Source of the DNA: Stenotrophomonas maltophilia
GTDB lineage: Bacteria > Pseudomonadota > Gammaproteobacteria > Xanthomonadales > Xanthomonadaceae
NCBI RefSeq assembly: GCF_002138415.1
Contig: NZ_CP015612.1
Coordinates: 3,574,001-3,638,000 of the forward strand
Reading direction: 5' to 3'
DNA: 64,000 bases
A program made the position numbers and the translations under genes. Shown piece after piece: positions 20,749 through 29,268 of this stretch (its first letter is position 1; each line of letters opens with the position of its first letter). The notes below the pieces were generated by a model that saw only the letters and a program-made list of their open reading frames with translations, was not told the DNA's origin and ran no database searches.

Positions 20749-21846
20749 GTGCTGGTCAGCGCCGTGCTGGCCAGCGCTGCACAGCCACGTCCTTCCCAGC
20801 CGGTCTGCGCGCCTGCTCCGGGCAAGGCGGAACGCTGGGATGGCGCCTGCCTGCGTGCGCTCTACAGCAGCCCCAGTACGCGCTGGCCCGCGCCGGAGGT
20901 CGAACCCGGCGTGGCGTGGAAGGAGCTGGCCCCACTGCCGTCGCCCGTAGATCCACCGGACAATCCTTCCACGCCAGCCAAGGTGGCGCTTGGCCGGCGG
21001 CTGTTCTTCGACCCGATCCTGTCGAAGTCGCGGCAGTTGGCCTGTGCCAGCTGCCACGATCCGGACCTGGGCTGGGCCGACGGTCGTCGCGTGTCCTTCG
21101 GGCACGGACGCCAGTCCGGCCGCCGCAATGCGCCCAGCGTGGCCACCAGCGCGCACGTGGCACCGCTGTTCTGGGATGGACGCGCGGCCACGCTGGAAGC
21201 GCAGGCGCTGCATCCCATCGCCGATCCCATCGAAATGGGCTTCACCACGCAGGGCGCCGTGCGTCGCCTGCGCCGCGACGCGTCCTATCGCGCTGACTTC
21301 GCCGCGGTGTTCGCGCAACCGCGCATCGATGCCGCGCAGCTTGGCCAGGCCATCGCCGCCTTCGAGCGCAGCCTGTCACCGCGCAGCAGCCGCTTTGATC
21401 GCTTTCTGCGCGGCAATGCGCGTGCGCTGGACGATGCCCAGCTGCGTGGCCTGCACCTGTTCCGCACGCAGGCCGGTTGCATGAACTGCCACAGCGGGGC
21501 GGCGCTCACCGACAACGGCTTCCACAACCTGGGCCTGCATTTTCATGGGCGCGCGCGGCAGGATCTGGGGCGTTATGAGTTCACCGGCGATCCCGCCGAC
21601 AGCGGCCGGTTCCGGACGCCCTCGCTACGCGGCGTTGCCGCCACTGCACCGTACATGCACAACGGCATGATCCCGACGCTGTCCGGCGTACTGGTGTTCT
21701 ACAACGTCGGCGGCGCGCGCCCGCGTGCACCGGCCTCGCCTCCGGCCGATGCGGCGCTCTTTCCTGCGCCTGATCCACTGCTGCGGCCGCGCGGGCTCAG
21801 CCGCCAGGACCTGCAGGATATCGAGGCGTTCCTGCAGACCCTGTAG
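20749..21846 (+). CDS. MauG/MbnH-type diheme cytochrome c peroxidase family protein
   Basis: Periplasmic diheme protein of 365 residues from this GTG. Two c-type heme sites are visible: CASCHD near residue 100 and CMNCHS near 245. FWDGRAATLEAQ is the conserved inter-heme segment. Near the C-terminus the sequence reads FYNVGG, where MauG-like enzymes carry an axial Tyr, rather than the Met of classical peroxidases. It immediately follows the TonB receptor, so it is likely its co-transcribed partner. The start is uncertain: GTG gives a signal peptide without positive charges. The same frame opened by CTG at 20710, overlapping the receptor stop, would add LRPARRCRLGWIA, a proper n-region. Confidence 0.85.
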   Translation: MLVSAVLASAAQPRPSQPVCAPAPGKAERWDGACLRALYSSPSTRWPAPEVEPGVAWKELAPLPSPVDPPDNPSTPAKVALGRRLFFDPILSKSRQLACASCHDPDLGWADGRRVSFGHGRQSGRRNAPSVATSAHVAPLFWDGRAATLEAQALHPIADPIEMGFTTQGAVRRLRRDASYRADFAAVFAQPRIDAAQLGQAIAAFERSLSPRSSRFDRFLRGNARALDDAQLRGLHLFRTQAGCMNCHSGAALTDNGFHNLGLHFHGRARQDLGRYEFTGDPADSGRFRTPSLRGVAATAPYMHNGMIPTLSGVLVFYNVGGARPRAPASPPADAALFPAPDPLLRPRGLSRQDLQDIEAFLQTL

Positions 21847-21852
21847 CTGCGA

Positions 21853-23205
21853 TCAGCCGCCGGCAGGCGGCGCTGCAGCCGGTTTCGGTGGCAACAGCGG
21901 CGGAGCGGCAGCAATGGCAACCGGGCAGCCATAGGTGCCGGCAACGTCCATGTACAGGCTGTAGCGCTGGGTCGCGGCGAAACCCACCCGCCAGTCCGGG
22001 TTGAACAGGGGGTCAGGCCCCGGTGTCAGGCCGATGTCCACCGGCAGGTTCAGCACTTCCTCGCCGATCATCACCGGCGTGGTCGCCTCTACGTACTGGA
22101 TGTCTTCGCTGCCCGCAGTGGTGATCACGTTCTTGCGCCGGATCGCAGACGCGGGCGGCGCTGCCGGCAGCGTTCCACGGGCCTGGAAGGCGCCATTGAA
22201 GCCGGTATCCACCTTGACCAGCACATTCTGCTTGCCGGCGCGGATCGGATAGCGGACGTCATACGCATCCCCCCACAGCGTCGACAGCGTGGCCATCCGA
22301 CGCGTGCACGGCACTGGGGTGGCCGCGGCCTGGATCACCAGCGCATCCTTGTTGACGCGTACCCGGCCCAGCGCGCGCAGCACGTCCAGGCCGATGCGGG
22401 GCAGATCGTCCTGACCCAGCACCGCGAAGGAAACACCGCGCACTGCCAGACCGCCGATCTCGAGATCGGCCGGCGCCGCCAGCGCATACAACTGCCCGGG
22501 CTTGCCATCGGCCACCATGAAACCTTCGGTCAGCTCCAGCCCGAGTTCGGCCGCCAGTGTGCGCCCGATGCGCGAACGCGCCGCGCCGCTGTCCAGATGC
22601 ACGCGCACCTCGCGTTCGCCGGTGGCAGTACGGACCTTCAAGGCGAGCGTCGGCAGTTCGTTGTTCATCTGCAGGGGAACGCTGACATCGCGGGCAGGCG
22701 CCGGCACTGCCAGCGCATTGCGCGGCCAGGCGGTGAAACGCTCGAAATGCGGCTCACTGATGCCGGCGAGATGGATGTCGCCCATCTGACGTTTCAGCAA
22801 CGGCCGGATATCGCGCTCCAGCAGCGTGCGGACCTGCAGCATCTGCGTTGCCCATCCGGCGATATCGCCCTGCAGCAGCAGATTTCCGGCCAGGGTGGCC
22901 GAGCACAGGTACTCAACTCCCTTCACGCTGTCGGCCGGTTCACTGGCCACGGCCTGCAGGCATTGCTGGGCGGCTTTGCTGGAGCGTTCCAGCTCCCCAC
23001 GCACCCGGTAGAAGCCCGCCTGGCCAAGCAGTCCCTTTGCCCCCTGGGCCTTGCCCAGCGCCTGCAGCCTTCCCAGTTCCGCGAGGCGCACGCTGCGGGT
23101 GTAGCGATAGGGATCGCTCAGTTCGCCATCCGGCGGCTCCACGGCGGCAGCCGAAGCCACTGCCGTGGCAGCCAACGCACTCACTCCCAACCACATTCGA
23201 TGCAT
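21853..23205 (-). CDS. Secreted protein with two retropepsin-like aspartyl protease repeats
   Basis: Exported protein of 450 residues. The signal peptide covers about residues 1-20 (MHRMWLGVSALAATAVASAA). A helical region of about 140 residues follows. Two retropepsin-like folds come next: the first has HLDSGAARSRIG with Asp205 and the second VDTGFNG with Asp333, each followed by a hydrophobic flap/strand region. Pairs of such half-domains usually form one active site. It ends in a Pro/Ala-rich tail (PPLLPPKPAAAPPAGG). The start has AGGAG nine bases upstream. It converges on the MauG-like gene, leaving six bases between the stop codons. The substrate and role are unknown; protease activity is inferred from the motifs only. 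Confidence 0.75.
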   Translation of the reverse strand: MHRMWLGVSALAATAVASAAAVEPPDGELSDPYRYTRSVRLAELGRLQALGKAQGAKGLLGQAGFYRVRGELERSSKAAQQCLQAVASEPADSVKGVEYLCSATLAGNLLLQGDIAGWATQMLQVRTLLERDIRPLLKRQMGDIHLAGISEPHFERFTAWPRNALAVPAPARDVSVPLQMNNELPTLALKVRTATGEREVRVHLDSGAARSRIGRTLAAELGLELTEGFMVADGKPGQLYALAAPADLEIGGLAVRGVSFAVLGQDDLPRIGLDVLRALGRVRVNKDALVIQAAATPVPCTRRMATLSTLWGDAYDVRYPIRAGKQNVLVKVDTGFNGAFQARGTLPAAPPASAIRRKNVITTAGSEDIQYVEATTPVMIGEEVLNLPVDIGLTPGPDPLFNPDWRVGFAATQRYSLYMDVAGTYGCPVAIAAAPPLLPPKPAAAPPAGG

Positions 23206-23271
23206 CGAGGTTACTCCTGTCTACCCGACGCCGACCGTATCACGGTGGAATGACATCTGCCGCTGCAGCCT

Positions 23272-24096
23272 TCAGCCACGTGTGATTGAACTTCGGATCG
23301 CGCGCAGTTGCTGTTTCACCGCACGCTCCTGCGTGGCATCCATGCGCAGCAGTGCCTTCTGCCCCACTGAACGCGACTGCAGATCGGGATCGACAAAGCG
23401 GTAGCGGCCCCGTTCATCACGCACCACCGCCACCGGCCGCGCCGGTTCCGGGGTCTCCAGCAGGTGATCGATCACCGCCACCAGGCGGTCGTTGAAATAG
23501 CCCTCCGGCCGGCCCAGGTCGACGTAGGCCTGTTGGATCAGCGGATAGAAGCGCTTGTAGGCCGTGGCCGTTGCCGCCGGGTCGAGCGCGGTAAATGCCT
23601 GCACGTAGGGCGCATAGCGCGCCGCGTTGCTGGCGGCGATGCGTTCGCCGCCCTCACCGGGCTCGACCTGCAGATTGCCCGGCAACGGCCGCGCGGCCAG
23701 TGCGGTCGGCGGCACGCTGGGCTTGTCCAGGTTGTCGACCTGGGTAACCAGGCGCTGGATCAGGTGATCGCGCAGCAGCAGGGTCAGCGGCCCTTCGCCC
23801 TGGAACAGCTGGCTCAATGCCCCCCAGGCAGCGGCATCGCTGTCAGCCAGCTTCGGCAGCGCCGGATCTGCCGCGGCCTCGGTATCCAGCGGATGCTTGA
23901 TCGGAGGCGGCGCTGGCGCGGGTTCTGCGGCCGCCTGCGGTTGTGACGGTGCGCTGGTACTGGCAGGGGTTGATTGCACCGGCAGCGAAACACCGTCTGC
24001 CAAGCTCTTCAGCTGATCGCGGAACAACCAACCGCCCGCGCCACCGATCACCACTACACCCAACACCCAGGGCCATACCGCCTTTCCACTCTGCAT
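23272..24096 (-). CDS. DUF3014 membrane-anchored protein
   Basis: Protein of 274 residues with an N-terminal membrane anchor (VWPWVLGVVVIGGAGGWLF, about residues 8-26). A Pro/Ala/Gln-rich linker (STPASTSAPSQPQAAAEP) follows, then a globular domain of about 190 residues that fits DUF3014 (LLRDHLIQRLVTQVDNLDKP, YKRFYPLIQQAYVDLG). The topology is most likely a short cytoplasmic end with a periplasmic domain. The start MQSGKAVW has GAGG upstream and gives a sensible anchor. It is transcribed in the same direction as the retropepsin gene downstream, 66 bp apart, so they may share a transcript. Molecular function unknown. Confidence 0.75.
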   Translation of the reverse strand: MQSGKAVWPWVLGVVVIGGAGGWLFRDQLKSLADGVSLPVQSTPASTSAPSQPQAAAEPAPAPPPIKHPLDTEAAADPALPKLADSDAAAWGALSQLFQGEGPLTLLLRDHLIQRLVTQVDNLDKPSVPPTALAARPLPGNLQVEPGEGGERIAASNAARYAPYVQAFTALDPAATATAYKRFYPLIQQAYVDLGRPEGYFNDRLVAVIDHLLETPEPARPVAVVRDERGRYRFVDPDLQSRSVGQKALLRMDATQERAVKQQLRAIRSSITRG

Positions 24097-24265
24097 GATG
24101 CAGCACCTCGTTTCACACGCATGGAGAAGGTGTGACCCCACCAGTTCCAACGGGTTCCCCGCCTGTTCCGCTGCCGTTCGGGTTCGGGCCTGCACCAGGC
24201 CGCGCTCACGCCTGCTTTGCACGCCCCGCGCGACGCTGTGGGCCTTGTCCTGTGGAGGAACTGCC

Positions 24266-24976
24266 ATGCAGTACGCGCTGTATTACTGGACCGGCATCCA
24301 GGGCCGTGGCGAGTTCGTGCGCCTGGCGCTGGAAGATGCCGGCGCCGACTACATCGACATGGCGCGGGTGCACGGCGATGCAGTGATGCAGCCGTTTCTC
24401 GATGGCAGCAGTGAAGGTGCGCAGCCCTTCGCACCGCCGTTCCTGAAGGCGGGCCGCCAGGTCATCGCGCAGGTTGCGGCCATCCTGGATTTTCTCGGCC
24501 CGACCTTGGACCTGGTGCCACAAGCGGCCTCGCGGCGGACGCAGGCACTGCAGTTGCAGCTGACCATCGCCGACCTGGTGGCCGAGGTGCATGACACCCA
24601 CCATCCGATCGCTGCATCGAAGTACTACGAAGAGCAGAAGACCGAAGCCAAGGCACGCGCCGCGTCACTGCGCAGCGAGAGGCTGCCGAAGTTCCTCGGC
24701 TACTTCGAGCAGGTGCTGGCCGCCAACGGTGGCCGCCATGCACTGCGCGAGCATTCGTATGTGGACCTGTCGCTGTTCCAGCTGCTGAGCGGGCTGGACT
24801 ACATGTTCCCGCGGCGCATGCAGGCACTGGCACCGACCCTGCCCCTGCTGCGTGCGCTGCAGGAGCGGGTAGCCAAGCGGCCCAACATCGCCACCTATCT
24901 GGCCTCGGAGCGGCGCCTGGCGTTCAACATCAATGGCATCTTCCGCCACTACCCTGAGCTGGATGGGGAGCGGTAG
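24266..24976 (+). CDS. Glutathione S-transferase family protein
   Basis: Cytosolic GST of 236 residues. The thioredoxin-like N-domain (MQYALYYWTGIQGRGEFVRLALEDAG) carries the N-terminal Tyr/Trp glutathione-site region. The all-helical C-domain follows residue 90 (LTIADLVAEVHDTHHPIAASKYYEEQ). The closest shape is the mu/alpha/sigma-like class, with R-G-E-F-V-R-L at helix 1. It could conjugate or reduce electrophiles; the natural substrate is not known. The ATG has TGGAGGAA eight bases upstream. The stop TAG is formed by the GTAG head of the SMAG repeat that follows. Confidence 0.88.
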   Translation: MQYALYYWTGIQGRGEFVRLALEDAGADYIDMARVHGDAVMQPFLDGSSEGAQPFAPPFLKAGRQVIAQVAAILDFLGPTLDLVPQAASRRTQALQLQLTIADLVAEVHDTHHPIAASKYYEEQKTEAKARAASLRSERLPKFLGYFEQVLAANGGRHALREHSYVDLSLFQLLSGLDYMFPRRMQALAPTLPLLRALQERVAKRPNIATYLASERRLAFNINGIFRHYPELDGER

Positions 24977-25138
24977 TGCCGACCGCTGGCCGGCAGCGCG
25001 CGCTGTGAGCATTCGCCGCCTGCAACATGCCCCTGTAGAGCCGAGCCATGCTCGGCTCAGAGCAGCCGAGCGCAGGTTCGGCTCTACAGGGCACCAGAAG
25101 TGGAAGGAGCGGTGACGCCGGGCCATGCCCGCCGTCAC
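24973..25138. repeat. Cluster of SMAG palindromes between GST and permease genes
   Basis: GTAGTGCCGACC type at 24973-24995 (its GTAG contains the GST stop codon). A facing pair of GTAGAGCCGAGC type lies at 25035-25057 and 25064-25087. A GTGACGCCGGGC...GTCAC hairpin lies at 25112-25138, just before the permease stop. Confidence 0.85.
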
Positions 25139-25141
25139 CGG

Positions 25142-26752
25142 TCAATGATCGGTGCGATCACCCAGCGGTTTCACCGCCTGCTTCTGCAGTGACAGCAGGC
25201 CCAGCAGCACTGCCAGTGCCACGTAGGCGCCGGCGAACTGCCAGCTGATGATGCGCGCCAGGCCGTCCAGATCCCATGGCAGGTAGATGCCGCCGCGCGG
25301 GTCCACCGAGTGGATCAGGCCGAACAGTGTCAGCACCGCGGCCACCAGCAGGAAACCGCAGGCGCGGCGCAGGCGACCGTCGACCATCGCCGCCACTGCC
25401 GAGATCCACAGCATCGAGGTGATGATGAAGCCGTTGCCAAGCGTGAAGATCACCGCCAGCTCAGGCAGGCCATGGCCGTCGAGCTTGGTCAGCAGTTGCG
25501 GCAGCTGGTCCGGGGCGATCCAACCCGGCGCCTTGATCGCCAGCAGGTAGGCCACCGACGGCAGGAAACCGAACACCATCGCACCGGTATGGTGGCGCGG
25601 CGTGGCCTGGAACGCCTGGGTGGTGATGTCGATGGCCACGTACACGATGATCGGTGCCAGCACCGCCAGCGGCAGCCACTGCACCAACCCGGAGATGATG
25701 CCGAGCATGCCGCCGATGCCAACGAACAGGCCGGTCAGCAGCGTATAGCCGCTGCGCGCGCCCATGTGCTTGTAGGCCGGCTGGCCGATGTACGGCGTGG
25801 TCTGTGCCACGCCACCACAGACACCGGCTACCAGCGTGGCCACCGCTTCCACCAGCAGGATGTCGCGGGTGCGGTAGTCATCGCCGGCCGCGCGCGCGCT
25901 TTCGGACACATTGATGCCGCCGACCACCATCAGCAGGCCGAACGGCAGCAGCAGCGGCAGGTAGGTCATCGCGGTAGGCAGGCCGTCGAGGAAACCCAGC
26001 GTCGGCAGCGGCAGCACCACCTGCGGCGGCACCCACTCCGGTACGTGGAAGCCCGGTGCGCCCAGCCCGGCCAGACCAAGGCCGTAATACAGCAGGGTGC
26101 CGAACACGAAGGCCAACAGCACACCGGGGCCACGCACCGGCAGCTTGCCCTTGGCGATCAGCACATACAGCAGCAAGCCCAGCGTAGTGAAGCCGACCAG
26201 CGGCGAGCGCAGCGTTTCCAGCAGCGGCAGCAGGCCCATCAGCACCAGCGCGATGCCGGCGATGGAACCCAGCAGCGCAGCACGCGGCAGTGCGCGGGTG
26301 ACCGCTTCACCGAAGAATGACAGCACGAACTTGAGCACGCCCATGATGACCAGCGCGGCCATGCCCAGCTGCCAGGTCGCGATACCCGCCGCGTGCGGAT
26401 CCATGCCCTGCTGCTTGAAGGCGATGAAGGCCGGGCCGAGCACCAGCAACGCCATGCCGATGCTGGTCGGTGCATCCAGGCCCAGCGGCATGGCAGTGAC
26501 ATCGTCGCGGCCGGTGCGTGCGGCCAACCGGCGTGCCATCAGGGTGTACAGCAGGTTGCCGACCAGCACGCCGAAGGCGGTGCCGGGGAACATGCGGCCG
26601 AACACTACGTCGGCGGGGAACTGGAAGATCCCGACCAGGGCCATGGCGATGAAGCCGAGGATGGAGAGGTTGTCGACGACCAGGCCGAAGAAGCCGTTGA
26701 AGTCGCCGGCGACGAACCAGCGACGCGGTGCGGCGGAAGCGGGAGCGGACAT
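25142..26752 (-). CDS. Xanthine/uracil/vitamin C permease-like (NCS2-type) membrane transporter
   Basis: Polytopic inner-membrane protein of 536 residues with about 12-14 hydrophobic segments. Features include an N-terminal DFNGFFGLVVDNL block, RRLAARTGRDDVTAMPLGL, and GGINVSESARAAGDDYRTRDIL in the middle, which resemble the nucleobase permease/SulP-like fold. The family is often annotated as xanthine/uracil permease, but no substrate is proven. The start MSAPASAAPRRWF was chosen because the longer reading (MDVLAATPAQ...) runs into a neighbouring repeat. No strong ribosome site. It stands alone, with repeats on both sides. Confidence 0.75.
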   Translation of the reverse strand: MSAPASAAPRRWFVAGDFNGFFGLVVDNLSILGFIAMALVGIFQFPADVVFGRMFPGTAFGVLVGNLLYTLMARRLAARTGRDDVTAMPLGLDAPTSIGMALLVLGPAFIAFKQQGMDPHAAGIATWQLGMAALVIMGVLKFVLSFFGEAVTRALPRAALLGSIAGIALVLMGLLPLLETLRSPLVGFTTLGLLLYVLIAKGKLPVRGPGVLLAFVFGTLLYYGLGLAGLGAPGFHVPEWVPPQVVLPLPTLGFLDGLPTAMTYLPLLLPFGLLMVVGGINVSESARAAGDDYRTRDILLVEAVATLVAGVCGGVAQTTPYIGQPAYKHMGARSGYTLLTGLFVGIGGMLGIISGLVQWLPLAVLAPIIVYVAIDITTQAFQATPRHHTGAMVFGFLPSVAYLLAIKAPGWIAPDQLPQLLTKLDGHGLPELAVIFTLGNGFIITSMLWISAVAAMVDGRLRRACGFLLVAAVLTLFGLIHSVDPRGGIYLPWDLDGLARIISWQFAGAYVALAVLLGLLSLQKQAVKPLGDRTDH

Positions 26753-27438
26753 GGAAGGGGTGGTGGGGGTGGGGACCGCCGATGGTAGGCCCAGCGGGGC
26801 CGGCGCGCCAATTCCGTGGTGGAATGATGGGTTCCAGCCAACGGCGGGGCCCCTCGTGGCTGGGGGTTGGCCTCGGACAGCGGACCTCAGGGGGTGGGCC
26901 GGGCGGGTAGGCTGCGCAGGGGTCGCTGCAAGTACATCCATGTAAGCTCGGTCGCCGCATCCATGCGGCTCACGCCCCTGCGCAGCCTACCCGCCCGGCC
27001 CCTGACAGTTTCCTGCGCGTGCCAGCCACGGAAGAGAATCAAAAGATCAAAAGCAAAGTCAGGCGCTCGTTGTAGAGCCGAGCCCATGCTCGGCTGCTGT
27101 ACGCGAGGCATCTGAGCCGAGCATGGCTCGGCTCTACAGAAGATCATTCCGATCATTCTTTCGTTCATCCACGCATGGCGTGGATCCACCGTGTCGACCA
27201 AGGTCGACACCCACCAGTGCAATATCCCGTTCCGGCAGATTGCAGGAAGCTGTCGAAGGCGGGGTGGGTCCGGTTGCGGGGGCGTGAGCCGCATGGATGC
27301 GGCGACCGAGCTTACATGGACGTACTTGCAGCGCCCCCCGCAACCGGACCCACCCCGCCATCCCACGGATACCCAGCTGTTGCTGTTGCTTCGACCTTCG
27401 CCTCCGCAGGTGCAGGGCGCAGCCCTGCATCGCCACCC
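26753..27438. repeat. Repeat-filled gap: composite palindrome copies B and C plus SMAG elements
   Basis: This 686-bp gap has no gene. Copy B of the composite palindrome has perfect 27-bp arms at 26896-26922 and 26975-27001. Facing SMAG elements (GTAGAGCCGAGC type) lie at 27072-27095 and 27115-27137. A GTGGATCC/ATCCACGC type palindrome lies at 27167-27185, and GTGTCGACCAAGGTCGACAC at 27191-27210. Copy C, inverted, has perfect 25-bp arms at 27258-27282 and 27335-27359. The hairpin TGCAGGGC-GCA-GCCCTGCA at 27411-27429 closes the array. Confidence 0.85.
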
Positions 27439-29157
27439 CTACTTCTTCAGGAAGTTGTCCACCAGCAGATGCTTCACGTCGTCGAAGCGGCCGTTCAACA
27501 CCGCCTTGGCCGCGTACAACGCCGTGCCGGCCACCTGCTTGGCCTCGATCTGCGGCGGCATCACCAGCTCGGCGCGGCTGGTGTGCACATCCAGCAACGC
27601 CGGGCCCCGCTGGGACAGGAAGTCCAGCACCGCGTCCTCCAGATCCTCGCTGCGGGTCACGGTGCGGCCATGGAAGCCGATCACTTCGGCCAGACGGCCG
27701 AAGTCCGGGTTCTTCAGGTCGGTGTAGTTGTCCAGAAGGCCTTCCACCTTCTGCTCCAGCTCGACAAAGTTCAGCGAGCCGTTGTTGAACACCACTACCT
27801 TGATCGGCAGGTTTTCCTGCACTGCGGTCAGCAGGTCGCCCAACAGCATTGCCAGACCGCCATCGCCGGACAGCGAGATCACCTGCCGGCCGGGGAACGC
27901 CTTCTGCAGGCCCAGCGCCTGCGGCATCGCGTTGGCCATCGTGCCGTGCAGCAAGCTGGTCAGCGTGCGGCGGCGGCCATTCACCCGGATATGCCGCAGC
28001 ACCCACACCATCGGCGAGCCGCCGTCGGCGGTGAAAAGCGCATCGTCGCTGGCATGCTTCGACAGCAGCGCGGTCAGGTGCTGCGGATGGATCAATTCGC
28101 CTTCACCCGGCTGTTCTTCCTTTTCGCGCTTGTTCAGTGCCTTGTCGCGGCGCTCGGTGCACTCGTCCAGGAAACTGCTGTCCTCGCGCGGCGGCAGCAT
28201 CGGCAGCAATGCATCCAGCGTCGGTGCGATATCACCGACCACGCCCAGGTTCACCGGATGGCGGCGGCCGAGGTGGCTGCCATCGCGGTCGACCTGGATG
28301 ATCGTGGCCTTGTCCGGATAGAACTGACCCCAGGCGAAATCGGCGCCGAGCAGCAGCAGCGTGTCGCACTCCATCAGTGTGTGGAAGCCGGATTCGATGC
28401 CGAAGATACCGGTCATGCCCATGTTGTACGGGTTGTCCGGCTCGACGAAGTCTTTGGCGCGCGAGGTGTGCGCGATCGGAGCCTGCAGGCGCCGGGCCAG
28501 CTCCAGCAGCTGCGCGTGTGCGCCCTGGCAACCGGCACCAGCGTAGACACCAATGCGCTTGCCCTGTCCCAGCAGCTCGGCGATGCGCTGCAGTTCGGCG
28601 TCCGAGGGACGCAGTACCGGCTGGGTGTAGTGCACCGAAAACGGCACATCGTGCTTCACTTCGGCCTGGCTGATATCGGCGGGCAGGATCACCACCGCTA
28701 CGCCGCGGCGACTGATCGCGGCCTGGCAGGCCAGCGTGACCACGCGGCGCGCCTGTTCGGCGCTGTGCACCTGCTCGCAGAACACTGAACAACTGGCATA
28801 CACCGCCTTGAAGTCCACTTCCTGCGGGAATTCCATGCCCAGCTCACTGGTCACCACCTGGCTGGCGATCAGCACCATCGGCGCGCGGTTGCGGTTGCTC
28901 TCGAACACGCCGTTGATGAAATGCAGGCTGCCGGGGCCGCAGGAGCCGGCGCAGGCGGTCAGTTCGCCGCTCACCAGCGAATCGGCGCCTGCAGCGAACG
29001 CTGCCACTTCTTCATGACGCACGTGCACCCAGGCGATCTCGCTGCCATGCATCGCATCGGTCACATGGTTGAGCGTATCGCCCACGATGCCGTAGCAACG
29101 GCGGACACCGGCCTGCTGCAGGGCGTCCACCACGATTTCGGCCACGCGCTTGCTCAT
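27439..29157 (-). CDS. poxB: Pyruvate dehydrogenase (quinone), PoxB-like
   Basis: Thiamine-diphosphate and FAD dependent enzyme that oxidatively decarboxylates pyruvate to acetate and CO2, passing electrons to ubiquinone at the inner membrane. It is 572 residues, the same as E. coli PoxB. The N-domain has RHEEVAAFAAGADSLVSGEL with the catalytic Glu, and the central FAD-type domain has GVYAGAGCQGAHAQLLELA. The ThDP motif GDGGLAMLLGDLL...NN is near residues 430-460. The C-terminal lipid-binding tail is present (FDDVKHLLVDNFLKK). The second ATG was chosen: it has GAGG nine bases upstream and restores the normal N-terminus. Monocistronic. Confidence 0.92.
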   Translation of the reverse strand: MSKRVAEIVVDALQQAGVRRCYGIVGDTLNHVTDAMHGSEIAWVHVRHEEVAAFAAGADSLVSGELTACAGSCGPGSLHFINGVFESNRNRAPMVLIASQVVTSELGMEFPQEVDFKAVYASCSVFCEQVHSAEQARRVVTLACQAAISRRGVAVVILPADISQAEVKHDVPFSVHYTQPVLRPSDAELQRIAELLGQGKRIGVYAGAGCQGAHAQLLELARRLQAPIAHTSRAKDFVEPDNPYNMGMTGIFGIESGFHTLMECDTLLLLGADFAWGQFYPDKATIIQVDRDGSHLGRRHPVNLGVVGDIAPTLDALLPMLPPREDSSFLDECTERRDKALNKREKEEQPGEGELIHPQHLTALLSKHASDDALFTADGGSPMVWVLRHIRVNGRRRTLTSLLHGTMANAMPQALGLQKAFPGRQVISLSGDGGLAMLLGDLLTAVQENLPIKVVVFNNGSLNFVELEQKVEGLLDNYTDLKNPDFGRLAEVIGFHGRTVTRSEDLEDAVLDFLSQRGPALLDVHTSRAELVMPPQIEAKQVAGTALYAAKAVLNGRFDDVKHLLVDNFLKK

Positions 29158-29268
29158 CGGATACATCCTCGAACGGGGGGGAGCATCCGAGGCTAGACCC
29201 GTAGAAGTGATGCCCCCGTGGGCAAGTTGCCCATCGCCTCGATGTGCAAACTGCGGGTAGACGTCTCG

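Noticed and set aside
29219..29233. TGGGCAAGTTGCCCA palindrome upstream of poxB
   Set aside because: Short and without T run or clear regulator; not enough to call a site.
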